DNA of 6,783 nt from assembly GCA_937934705.1 (NCBI GenBank), contig CALGYY010000189.1, positions 1 through 6,783 of the forward strand, written 5' to 3'. The DNA comes from an uncultured Bacteroidota bacterium (GTDB taxonomy: Bacteria > Bacteroidota > Bacteroidia > Bacteroidales > CAIWKO01). This document shows positions 1 through 6,721 of this stretch, in pieces. The translations under genes were made by a program, and so were the position numbers. Position 1 is the stretch's first letter; each line of letters starts with the position of its first letter. Under the pieces are notes generated by a model. The model saw only the letters and a program-made list of their open reading frames with translations. It had not been told where the DNA came from and ran no database searches.

Positions 1-16
1 CACTCTGAAATTATAC

Positions 17-24
17 TAACTTTG
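17..24 (+). promoter_or_regulatory. Bacteroidota -7 promoter element of the C69 dipeptidase gene
   Basis: TAACTTTG matches the TAnnTTTG consensus recognised by the Bacteroidota primary sigma factor. It ends 17 bases before the dipeptidase ATG, implying a leader of only about ten bases. The matching -33 box would fall at or beyond the left edge and cannot be judged. Confidence 0.6.
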
Positions 25-41
25 CCCCAAAACCTGCTAAA

Positions 42-1637
42 ATGAAACCCATACTCACTCTCTGCATTCTGCTGGCAATGCTGCCGCTGGCCATTTTTTC
101 CCAGGACAAACCCGATTACGTGGGCGGTTTTCCTGACGGTTGTACTTCGGTCACCTGCGGCAAGAAAGCCACTGCTGACGGATCAGTCATTACTTCCCAC
201 ACGGATGACAGTCACCGCACGAGATCGGATATTAATGTGGTTGCGGCCATGGATCACAAAGCGGGGAGTATGGCGGTGATGACCAAAAGAGTGTTGTCGA
301 ATGATTTTCCCATGCCTTTATATATCTACAAGCCGGTGGGAGAGATCCCGCAGGTGGAGCATACCTATGGGTATATCAATACCGCTTATCCCTGTATCAA
401 CGAAAAGCAGCTGGCCATCGGTGAGTCCACTTTTGGCGGGAGGGAAGAGCTGCACAGTGATTCAGGACTGATTGATTGCACCCAACTGGTGGCCCTGATG
501 ATGGAGCGCTGCACTACCGCACGTCAGGCGATTCAGATGGCGGGTGAACTCACCGCAAAATACGGTTACAACGATGAGGGTGAATGTCTCACCATTGCCG
601 ATAAACATGAAGTCTGGCATTTGGAGATCGTGGGTCCGGGCAAGGGAAAGCTGGGGTCGGTGTGGGTGGCACAGCGGGTTCCGGATGATGAAGTGTCAGT
701 GAATGCCAATGCCAGCCGCATCCGTCGTGTTGACCTGAGCAGACCCGATTATTTCATGGCTTCAGAGAATCTTTTCAGCGTGGCCATGGAACACGGATGG
801 TGGACCCCTGAAATGGGGGAGTTTGAGTTTTGTTATGCATACGCTCCGGAGAGTCGCACCTCTGCAGCCGGAAGGCGCAGGGAATGGCGGGTTTTCGATT
901 TGCTTGCCCCATCATTGAAGCTGGATCCCAACAGCGAAAATTATCCGTTTTCTGTGAAGCCTGATCAGCCGGTTACCCTGGAGAAACTCGTTGAGGTTTT
1001 CAAAGATTACTATGAGGGAACAGAATTCAATATGATCAAGGATCTGCTGGTGGTGGGCGACAGTGGCAAAGCAGTGATCTCTCCGGTAGCCAATCCTTTC
1101 ATGCCATATGATATGAACAAGATGCTGCGCATCAACGGCGGATGGGGCTGGTACGGCGAGCGCACCATAGCGCGCTGGTACACCATGTACGGAACCATTA
1201 TTCAGTGCCGCGACTGGCTTCCCGATGATATTGGCGGCCTGGCATGGATTGCACTCGACAACATTGCCTCTTCCATTTACATTCCGGTCTATTGCGGGGT
1301 GACTGATATGCCGGCTCCTTATAAGGTGGACGGCAGGAGAACAGGGATGTCGCGCACCAGCGCCTGGTGGGCGTTTAATTATATGGGCACCACCGCTGCC
1401 CATCGCTGGGCGGATATGCGCAAAGACTGCGATGCCACCTGGGGACCCTGGCAGGCGGAGCTGTTTTCGAAGCAAAAGACTTTCGAGGCTGAAGCCCTGA
1501 AACTTGCCGATCCTAAAAAACCCGCTAAACTCCGTGAATTCCTTACCCGTTACACCGGTGAATGGGGCAATAAGGTGGTTCAGAAAGCCTGGGAACTGGG
1601 GGATTTTCTATGGACAAAGTATGATGAGAAGTTCTGA
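42..1637 (+). CDS. Secreted family C69 dipeptidase (PepD-like, Ntn-hydrolase fold)
   Basis: This 531-residue protein is a dipeptidase of peptidase family C69, which cleaves dipeptides with broad specificity. Residues 1-21 form a signal peptide (two lysine-free hydrophobic stretches after MK, ending near AIFSQ), so it should act in the periplasm or outside the cell. The family hallmark follows at 33-57: G-C34-T-S-V-T-C-G-K-K-A-T-A-D-G-S, then S-H-T-D-D-S. By family analogy Cys34 is the nucleophile, and it becomes the N-terminal residue once the stretch before it is removed. A second family block, WVAQRVPDDEVSVNANASRI, lies at 208-227, and the C-terminal W/G-rich segment is also typical. Length fits the Bacteroidota members (about 500-550 residues). 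The ATG at 42 is chosen because it yields the signal peptide and sits 17 bases after a TAnnTTTG box. No T9SS sorting domain is present. The family call is firm; the exact substrate preference is not known. Confidence 0.93.
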   Translation: MKPILTLCILLAMLPLAIFSQDKPDYVGGFPDGCTSVTCGKKATADGSVITSHTDDSHRTRSDINVVAAMDHKAGSMAVMTKRVLSNDFPMPLYIYKPVGEIPQVEHTYGYINTAYPCINEKQLAIGESTFGGREELHSDSGLIDCTQLVALMMERCTTARQAIQMAGELTAKYGYNDEGECLTIADKHEVWHLEIVGPGKGKLGSVWVAQRVPDDEVSVNANASRIRRVDLSRPDYFMASENLFSVAMEHGWWTPEMGEFEFCYAYAPESRTSAAGRRREWRVFDLLAPSLKLDPNSENYPFSVKPDQPVTLEKLVEVFKDYYEGTEFNMIKDLLVVGDSGKAVISPVANPFMPYDMNKMLRINGGWGWYGERTIARWYTMYGTIIQCRDWLPDDIGGLAWIALDNIASSIYIPVYCGVTDMPAPYKVDGRRTGMSRTSAWWAFNYMGTTAAHRWADMRKDCDATWGPWQAELFSKQKTFEAEALKLADPKKPAKLREFLTRYTGEWGNKVVQKAWELGDFLWTKYDEKF

Positions 1638-1691
1638 GGGGGGATAAACGACCGGGGCAGCTCAGAGCGGGTTTTCATGAACATTTATTGC

Positions 1692-1724
1692 TAAGGGCTT
1701 CTAACCCTTGATTCGTATTTTTTT
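1692..1724 (+). terminator. Possible weak terminator after the dipeptidase gene
   Basis: A short stem pairs AAGGG (1693-1697) with CCCTT (1705-1709) around a 7-base loop, and a run of seven T lies at 1718-1724. The T run starts 8 bases after the stem instead of directly at its foot, and the stem is only five to six pairs, so this is a tentative intrinsic terminator. It is the only candidate in the 154-base gap between the dipeptidase and the lyase. Confidence 0.35.
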
Positions 1725-1763
1725 CCGGTCAGTCAGTGCTCCTGAGGATTCGCGGAAAAATTG

Positions 1764-1771
1764 TACTTTTG
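1764..1771 (+). promoter_or_regulatory. Bacteroidota -7 promoter element of the ammonia-lyase gene
   Basis: TACTTTTG matches TAnnTTTG and ends 26 bases before the preferred ATG at 1798. No TTTG-like -33 box is evident about 20 bases upstream. With the possible terminator just before it, the box suggests that the lyase is transcribed separately from the dipeptidase. Confidence 0.6.
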
Positions 1772-1797
1772 CAGACCCAATTTAAAAACGTGTGAGT

Positions 1798-3339
1798 ATG
1801 GTGCGGATAGACAAGAACAACCTTAGCATTAAGGATTTTGAAAAGGTTTTTTGCGGCGGTAGCAAGGTGGAGATTGCTCCTGAAGTGCTGGAGAACATTG
1901 ATGCCAATTTTAAGTTCCTGTGTGATTTCTCGCGTGATAAGATCATCTACGGGATCAATACCGGTCTGGGACCCATGGCGCAATATCGTATCGACGAGAA
2001 GGACCAGGTGGATCTTCAGTATAACCTGATCCGCAGTCACGCGGCAGGTTCGGGCAGGAAGCTGAACCTCCGCTCGGTGAAATCGGCCATGCTGGCGCGT
2101 CTCAACACCCTTTCCAAGGGGTACAGCGGGGTGAACCGCTCGGTTTTATGCCTGCTGCGCGACCTCATAAACAATGATGTATACCCGGTGATTTACGAGC
2201 ATGGCGGGGTAGGGGCATCTGGCGACCTGGTGCAACTGGCCCAGTTGGCGCTGGTGCTGATCGGGGAAGGGGAGGTTACTTACGAAAGTAAGGTACAGCC
2301 CACTAAGGCCGTTTTTGAAAAACTCGGACTCAAACCCATCGAGGTCAAAATGCGCGAAGGACTCGGGCTGATCAACGGTACTTCGGTGATGTCGGGCATT
2401 GGCGTGGCCAATGTGGTAGGGGCAAGAAGAACCGTGGAATGGTCGCTCTGGTGTGCAGCGGTGCTGAATGAGATCGTGGAAAGCTATGATGATCATTTTT
2501 CAAAAGAACTGAATCAGGTCAAGCTCCATCCCGGTCAGCAGAAGGTGGCGGCCATCATTCGTGACATGATTCACGACAGCAGGCTCATTAAAAAGCGCAG
2601 TGCTGACCTGTATAATGTTAAGGTCACCGATGCGCACATGGAAAAGAAAGTGCAGGAGTATTATTCCCTGCGTTGCATCCCGCAGATTCTGGGCGCGGTG
2701 CTTGAGACCATTGAAACAGCAGCAGAGATCGTGATCAATGAGATCAACTCGGTCAACGACAACCCCATTATCGACCATAAGGCAGGCAATGTGTTTCACG
2801 GCGGAAACTTCCATGGTGATTATATCAGCTTCGAGATGGACAAGGTCAAGATTGCTGTCACCCGCGTCAGCATGCTGGCCGAAAGGCAGTTGAATTACCT
2901 GATGAACAATAAGATCAATCAGATCCTGCCGCCTTTTGTCAATACCGGGAAACTGGGGCTGAATCTGGGTATGCAGGGCGCTCAGTTCACTGCAGTGTCC
3001 ACAACTGCGGAAAACCAGACGCTGTCCTTCCCGATGTATGTGCACAGTATTCCCAACAATAACGACAACCAGGATATCGTGAGTATGGGCACCAACTCAG
3101 CCATGATTGCCCGCCGGGTGATTGAGAATACTTTCGAGGTTCTTTCCGTGGAGATCATTTCCATTCTGCAGGCTATCGATCACCTGAAGATGGCGGATAA
3201 GCTTTCTTCGTTTTCGCAGAAGACTTACAAGAGTTTGCGTGAAGTATTGCCCTATTTCGAGAAAGACACCCCGAAATCTCCGGATATTGACGCCATCCGT
3301 TCCTATATCCGCACCCATGGCCTGGGATTGATTTCCTGA
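1798..3339 (+). CDS. MIO-type aromatic amino acid ammonia-lyase, tyrosine ammonia-lyase-like
   Basis: This cytoplasmic enzyme of the HAL/PAL/TAL family removes ammonia from an aromatic amino acid to give an arylacrylate (p-coumarate from tyrosine, urocanate from histidine). Numbering from the ATG at 1798 (513 residues), the Ala140-Ser141-Gly142 triad that cyclises to the MIO cofactor sits in GGVGASGDL. Other active-site landmarks are Tyr51 (IIYGINTG), Asn193 (INGTS), Tyr289 and Arg292 (YSLR), and Phe338 (GGNFHGDY). The substrate-selecting pair in the inner loop is Ser80-His81, as in histidases. However, the later position that is Glu in histidases (QEDHVSM) is Gln425 here (NDNQDIVSM), as in PAL/TAL. 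From memory the whole sequence, including MAQYRI and NNNDNQDIVSMGTNSA, closely follows Flavobacterium johnsoniae TAL, whose relatives supply the starter acid for flexirubin/aryl polyene pigments. No hut genes and no pigment genes are in the window. A GTG at 1792 could add two residues. The family is certain; tyrosine as substrate is inferred. Confidence 0.9.
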   Translation: MVRIDKNNLSIKDFEKVFCGGSKVEIAPEVLENIDANFKFLCDFSRDKIIYGINTGLGPMAQYRIDEKDQVDLQYNLIRSHAAGSGRKLNLRSVKSAMLARLNTLSKGYSGVNRSVLCLLRDLINNDVYPVIYEHGGVGASGDLVQLAQLALVLIGEGEVTYESKVQPTKAVFEKLGLKPIEVKMREGLGLINGTSVMSGIGVANVVGARRTVEWSLWCAAVLNEIVESYDDHFSKELNQVKLHPGQQKVAAIIRDMIHDSRLIKKRSADLYNVKVTDAHMEKKVQEYYSLRCIPQILGAVLETIETAAEIVINEINSVNDNPIIDHKAGNVFHGGNFHGDYISFEMDKVKIAVTRVSMLAERQLNYLMNNKINQILPPFVNTGKLGLNLGMQGAQFTAVSTTAENQTLSFPMYVHSIPNNNDNQDIVSMGTNSAMIARRVIENTFEVLSVEIISILQAIDHLKMADKLSSFSQKTYKSLREVLPYFEKDTPKSPDIDAIRSYIRTHGLGLIS

Positions 3340-3366
3340 GCCGCAAATGGATAAAACAGACTGAAA

Positions 3367-4443
3367 TTATTTGTATTCCACCGGAATGCACTCTCCGGTC
3401 AGCACCCTCAGGCCATTCAGAGCCAGGGCTTCCATTTCATCTTCGCCGGGATATACATGGGTGGGTGCCATACGGTGGACACGTCCGATGATCTCGTTTA
3501 CAAACCATTTGCTGTTGGCAATTCCCCCGGTGATCAGGATAGCATCAACCTGCCCGCATAAAACCGCATACATCGCTCCGATCTCTTTTGCCACCTGGTA
3601 AGCCATGGCCTCGAAGATCTTTTTGGCAAAGGCATCGCCGGCCTGGGCACGCATCTCTACCTCATAGGCCGAATTGGTTCCGGTATAGGCCACCAGTCCT
3701 CCTTCGCCCTTGATCATCTTTTTGACTTCTTTAAGGCTGTATTTCCCGCTGAAACAAAGTTTGGCAAAATCACCCATAGGCAGGGTGCCGCTTCTTTCGG
3801 GAGAGAACGGACCTTCTCCGTCGAGCGCCTGGTTCACGTCAATCACCCGGCCTTTCTGATGCGCGCCAACGCTTATTCCTCCGCCAAGATGTACCACGAT
3901 GAGATTCAGATCTTCATATGCCCGCATGATCAGGCCGGCGTGCCTACGTGCTACTGCTTTCTGGTTAAGAGCATGAAGTATTGACTTTCTGACAAAAAGC
4001 GGATGCCCCGAAAAACGTGCAATGTCTTCCAACTCATCCACCACCACCGGATCTGCAATGTAAGCACGCACACCCGGGAACTCCTGCTTCAGGTCATCGG
4101 CAATCAGTCCGCCAAGGTTGCTGGCATGCTCCCCCAGCGGGGAATCCACCAGGTCTGCCTTCATGGCCTCATTCACTTCGTAAACACCGCTGGGGATGGG
4201 TTTCAGCAAGCCCCCGCGTCCCATAATAATTCGAACCAGGTGAAGCTTAACTTCCGCATCCCGCAATTGATTCATGATCACCTGACGCCGGAACTGAAAT
4301 TGATCCGTGATCTTTTCAAAAGGGCTTAACTCCTCAGTACTATGGCTGATGTTTTTTACATATACCGGTGTATTCCCGTGAAAAACCGCAATCTTCGTCG
4401 ATGTCGAACCCGGATTGATCGCCAATATCCCTTGAATCTCCAT
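3367..4443 (-). CDS. buk: Butyrate kinase (acetokinase family)
   Basis: Butyrate kinase transfers phosphate between butyryl phosphate and ADP, giving butyrate and ATP; branched-chain acyl phosphates are common alternative substrates. The protein (358 residues from the ATG at 4443) has the usual family length of about 355. It opens with the phosphate-binding motif INPGSTSTKIAVF, followed by DPVVVDELEDIARFSGHP, the glycine-rich nucleotide-binding block HLGGGISVGAH, GPFSPERSGTLP, and ITGGIANSKWF near the C-terminus. All are characteristic of Buk rather than of acetate kinase. The ATG at 4443 is preferred over the in-frame GTG at 4452, because Buk proteins begin only a few residues before INPGSTSTK and a TATATTTG promoter box lies upstream. 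The partner phosphate butyryltransferase gene (ptb), often adjacent, is not present on either side. The gene is convergent with the lyase (27-base gap) and lies 82 bases downstream of the deiminase on the same strand. Cytoplasmic. Confidence 0.93.
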   Translation of the reverse strand: MEIQGILAINPGSTSTKIAVFHGNTPVYVKNISHSTEELSPFEKITDQFQFRRQVIMNQLRDAEVKLHLVRIIMGRGGLLKPIPSGVYEVNEAMKADLVDSPLGEHASNLGGLIADDLKQEFPGVRAYIADPVVVDELEDIARFSGHPLFVRKSILHALNQKAVARRHAGLIMRAYEDLNLIVVHLGGGISVGAHQKGRVIDVNQALDGEGPFSPERSGTLPMGDFAKLCFSGKYSLKEVKKMIKGEGGLVAYTGTNSAYEVEMRAQAGDAFAKKIFEAMAYQVAKEIGAMYAVLCGQVDAILITGGIANSKWFVNEIIGRVHRMAPTHVYPGEDEMEALALNGLRVLTGECIPVEYK

Positions 4444-4468
4444 ACTTAGCACCCTTAATTTCGGTGCT

Positions 4469-4476
4469 CAAATATA
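4469..4476 (-). promoter_or_regulatory. Bacteroidota -7 promoter element of buk
   Basis: Read on the minus strand this is TATATTTG, a full match to TAnnTTTG, ending 25 bases before the buk ATG at 4443. It sits in the 82-base AT-rich gap after the deiminase stop codon. buk can therefore be transcribed on its own even though it is co-oriented with the deiminase. No convincing -33 box or hairpin terminator is visible in the gap; there is only a run of seven T on the minus strand (4497-4503). Confidence 0.6.
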
Positions 4477-4525
4477 AGCCTAATTTTTCTAATGTGAAAA
4501 AAATAACAATGAATCCGGGAGAAGA

Positions 4526-6220
4526 CTATCTCATGATCATGATTTTCTTCATCATCACATTTTCCCCGCTTTCAATTCTGAGAAAATAGCTGCCTGCCGG
4601 ATAAGAACTCACATCCAGTTTCAGCATCTGGCGATCCGTATTGGGTGCTTCAAGATTCATGACAGTTTCTCCGACAGCATTGAGCAGGCTGATCAGCAAC
4701 TGCGGACTGCCGGAGTTGCGCATCTGGATGAAAAGCTCATTGTATGCGGGATTCGGAAACACCAGGGCCTGCTCCTGTTCCTGCTCTTCAACAGCGACAG
4801 AGGCGGTGATCCAGAACTTATGCGGATCCGGCTCCCCGATCAGGGGGTGATTCACGCTGCGGGGTGAAAGATCTGCCGCATGAATGTAATAGCGCACAGT
4901 ATCACCCGGGGTCTGCTGAGGGATGTTGGCGCTCCAGAGGTTGCCTGATGGATGGCTCATGAGAATCTTGGTCCAACTCCCGTTGTTCACCTTATATCTG
5001 ATCCATACGGAATCGCTGATGAGATTGCTTCCGCTGAGGTTATAGATATTGGCATTAACAGTGAACTGGCTGAGGTTGGGTTGTGAACCCAGCAAGGGCT
5101 GATGCTGTATGTACAGCATATATTTGTCGGCAATTTCATGGGTGCGGCAGTGCAACGCATCGGTGGATTCCCAGGAAGTGCTGGTAATACCCACGATGGT
5201 ATATCCCGGCATGGCATTTTGATAGATCTGCTGAGCTGTAGTGTTGTATGATGATCCTGTGCCGCTCACAAAGGGGATGTAAACCCTTTTGTTCAGGATC
5301 AGGGCATTGCTGTATGGTTGTCCATACTGCTCATAAACCCTGTAAACCTGGTAATTGTTCCCGTAGGTAGAAACTTCATTGGCCCAGTAGGTTGCCATGG
5401 CTTCGTATTCTGAGTACTGCGGATTGCTGACCGGAACCGAGGCAATCAGGATCTTGTCAACATCAAGGAATTTTCCCCAGCAATCGATATGTTTTATATA
5501 ATCGCCCAATGGATCTGTAGTGATATAATTATTTGTGATTCCCATATATTGCTTGAAAGCCGTGTCAATCTGGGCATGCGAAAGAGAATTTTCATCCTCC
5601 ACCAGGTCGGTCATGGCGGCCACGCCAGTACCGGTATTCATATAATTTCCGCCAGTATGTATCACATTCATGCCGTAGATATCCATGCTCAGATGTGTAG
5701 CCATGACTTCAGGAACCAGATTGTCGTTAGGACGTGAGGTGCGGTTATAAGGAAAGTCAATAATGGCCACCTCGTTGTTGTTGACCATGATGAACCAGGG
5801 GCCATAGTCCCTGACCCAATAGGAGTCAAGTGCCGCAATGATGAAGCTGACGTTCGACATGGTGGCACCCGCGGAATTCAGGCTGGTGGTGACACTGGTC
5901 TGGTGGGCAGAGGATTCCACGATAATGATCACCGGTGTGTAATGTGACATATCGGCCATCATGGAATAGGGGATGCCATTACTGGGGCTGCCGCCGCTAC
6001 TGGGAATACAAACCAGGACGGCCTGCATGGGTTCCCATTCGGCGATGGCTCTTACGGTGCCTGTTGGCGGAGGTGTGCTGGTGAACTTTGCTGGACCTGC
6101 CGGAGCGAAAAGCTCTGAGGAATCAAGCATGTGGTAATATCCCTGAAAGGTAACTTTTTGTGCGTAGGATGCGCCGAAGAGCATCAGGCAGATCAGGAGG
6201 AGGGTAATTTTTCGATGCAT
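4526..6220 (-). CDS. Secreted peptidyl-arginine deiminase, PPAD-like, with T9SS sorting domain
   Basis: This 564-residue protein is a peptidyl-arginine deiminase of the Porphyromonas type (PAD_porph family, GME superfamily), which converts arginine residues in peptides to citrulline and releases ammonia. Domains in order are a signal peptide (1-20, cut after ASYA), a catalytic domain (about 50-375), an Ig-like beta domain (about 380-472), a short Glu/Gln linker (478-484), and a type A T9SS sorting domain (about 487-564: FPNPAYNELFI, then LDVSSYPAGSYFLRI and a basic end). It should therefore cross the outer membrane by type IX secretion. Measured against P. gingivalis PPAD recalled from memory (556 residues), all catalytic residues are present: Asp138 (SYWVRDYGPW; PPAD Asp130), His244 and Asp246 (YIKHIDCWGK; His236, Asp238), Asn305 (Asn297) and Cys358 (DALHCRTHE; Cys351). 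The arginine pair that holds the substrate C-terminus in PPAD (Arg152, Arg154) appears as Arg160 and Arg163 with one extra residue between. Agmatine deiminase is unlikely given the export signals and the YNR..RPND block. No partner gene is adjacent. Confidence 0.9.
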   Translation of the reverse strand: MHRKITLLLICLMLFGASYAQKVTFQGYYHMLDSSELFAPAGPAKFTSTPPPTGTVRAIAEWEPMQAVLVCIPSSGGSPSNGIPYSMMADMSHYTPVIIIVESSAHQTSVTTSLNSAGATMSNVSFIIAALDSYWVRDYGPWFIMVNNNEVAIIDFPYNRTSRPNDNLVPEVMATHLSMDIYGMNVIHTGGNYMNTGTGVAAMTDLVEDENSLSHAQIDTAFKQYMGITNNYITTDPLGDYIKHIDCWGKFLDVDKILIASVPVSNPQYSEYEAMATYWANEVSTYGNNYQVYRVYEQYGQPYSNALILNKRVYIPFVSGTGSSYNTTAQQIYQNAMPGYTIVGITSTSWESTDALHCRTHEIADKYMLYIQHQPLLGSQPNLSQFTVNANIYNLSGSNLISDSVWIRYKVNNGSWTKILMSHPSGNLWSANIPQQTPGDTVRYYIHAADLSPRSVNHPLIGEPDPHKFWITASVAVEEQEQEQALVFPNPAYNELFIQMRNSGSPQLLISLLNAVGETVMNLEAPNTDRQMLKLDVSSYPAGSYFLRIESGENVMMKKIMIMR

Positions 6221-6238
6221 AAGAGGGCGAGTTTACAG

Positions 6239-6246
6239 CAAATTTA
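6239..6246 (-). promoter_or_regulatory. Bacteroidota -7 promoter element of the deiminase gene
   Basis: Read on the minus strand this is TAAATTTG, matching TAnnTTTG and ending 18 bases before the deiminase ATG at 6220, so the leader is short. No TTTG-like -33 box is seen at the expected distance. The strong hairpin at 6282-6314 lies just upstream. Confidence 0.6.
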
Positions 6247-6281
6247 AAAAAGATTTTGGACCGATCGTAATATTACCACAT

Positions 6282-6320
6282 AAAGGTTCGGGAGTCCTCC
6301 GCTCCCGAACCTTTTTCTTT
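6282..6320 (+). terminator. Strong intrinsic terminator hairpin (+ strand)
   Basis: AAAGGTTCGGGAG (6282-6294) pairs perfectly with CTCCCGAACCTTT (6302-6314), a 13-bp stem around the 7-base loop TCCTCCG. It is followed by TT, C and a further T run, so the + strand transcript ends in a U-rich tail. On the minus strand only three U follow the stem, so termination should mainly serve + transcripts. No + strand gene precedes it: the nearest gene on the left is the divergent deiminase. It may also insulate the deiminase promoter. Confidence 0.75.
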
Positions 6321-6390
6321 TTGTTCAGGTCATTATTCAGTGGTCTTGTGTTTACCTCAGAATAGTCCGAAAGTTCAGTATTTCATTGCC

Positions 6391-6414
6391 TTACTTTTGT
6401 CGCGCCAAAAGTAA
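6391..6414. repeat. Inverted repeat, 9-bp arms
   Basis: TTACTTTTG (6391-6399) and CAAAAGTAA (6406-6414) are perfect inverted copies separated by TCGCGC. CAAAAG occurs again immediately after (6415-6420), making a short direct repeat. This marks the apparent left boundary of the hairpin-dense stretch. There is no T tract, so it is not a standard terminator. Confidence 0.7.
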
Positions 6415-6445
6415 CAAAAGCGCGTTTTTCTCGCCCCGAGGCAAT

Positions 6446-6473
6446 TTTCACGCTGGGCTGCGCCCGCGTGAAA
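6446..6473. repeat. Bulged 12-bp hairpin
   Basis: TTTCACGC (6446-6453) pairs with GCGTGAAA (6466-6473), and inside it GGGC (6455-6458) pairs with GCCC (6462-6465) around a TGC loop. A single unpaired T at 6454 is the only interruption. The stem is GC-rich and has no T tract after it, so it looks like a structural feature of the repeat and not a transcription terminator. Confidence 0.7.
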
Positions 6474-6637
6474 CCGCCGACAGCTTACACTCCCGTCCCG
6501 CAGGCCACTGCCGCGTGCAGCAAGACAGGCTCAATCGCTTTCGCTCTGCTTCCCCGCATGCAAATGAATCACACTATGCATCTGCGGCAGTCTTTCCCTT
6601 CGTTTCAGCTGCGGCTATTGCTATGGGCTCGAAAACC

Positions 6638-6654
6638 TTGCTGCTTCGCAGCAA
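6638..6654. repeat. Perfect 7-bp hairpin with 3-base loop
   Basis: TTGCTGC (6638-6644) and GCAGCAA (6648-6654) pair perfectly around TTC. The arms are flanked by CC and TTGG, which could extend the stem with a bulge. It belongs to the hairpin-dense stretch. Confidence 0.65.
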
Positions 6655-6678
6655 TTGGAACCCCTCCGTAGTCGAGGA

Positions 6679-6721
6679 CCTGCAAGAGGATCCTGATTAA
6701 AAGCACTTTTGGTTTTGCAGG
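6679..6721. repeat. Nested inverted repeat
   Basis: The outer arms CCTGCAA (6679-6685) and TTGCAGG (6715-6721) enclose an inner inverted repeat AAAAG (6699-6703) / CTTTT (6706-6710). The inner loop is too tight for all five pairs to form, but the nested arrangement supports a folded element. Confidence 0.55.

Noticed and set aside
5..14. CTGAAATTAT repeated at 5-14 and 3361-3370
   Set aside because: A ten-base match between AT-rich gaps, with no extension on either side and no shared context; likely chance.
912..1475. A 187-codon open frame antisense to the dipeptidase
   Set aside because: It mirrors a well-supported coding region and shows no motif; it is a shadow frame. The same holds for the antisense frames over the lyase (1729-3391) and the + frames over buk and the deiminase.
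1798..3339. Annotation as classical histidine ammonia-lyase HutH
   Set aside because: The histidase Glu of the QEDHVSM motif is replaced by Gln, no hut genes are adjacent, and the sequence follows Flavobacterium TAL. Histidine activity is not excluded, so no gene symbol was given.
4531..4542. Palindrome TCATGATCATGA at the end of the deiminase gene
   Set aside because: It lies within the last codons (Met-Ile-Met) and arises from repeated ATG/ATC codons; there is no T tract in terminator position.
4526..6220. Agmatine deiminase (AguA)
   Set aside because: The protein has a signal peptide, an Ig-like domain, a T9SS sorting domain and the PPAD-type YNR..RPND and TGGNYM blocks; AguA is a cytoplasmic enzyme of about 370 residues without these.
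6386..6700. A 104-codon + open frame, and a 67-codon one at 6468-6671, as small genes
   Set aside because: They lie wholly within the hairpin-dense stretch, overlap each other in different frames, have no promoter box or ribosome binding site, and their translations are low in hydrophobic structure with no recognisable motif.
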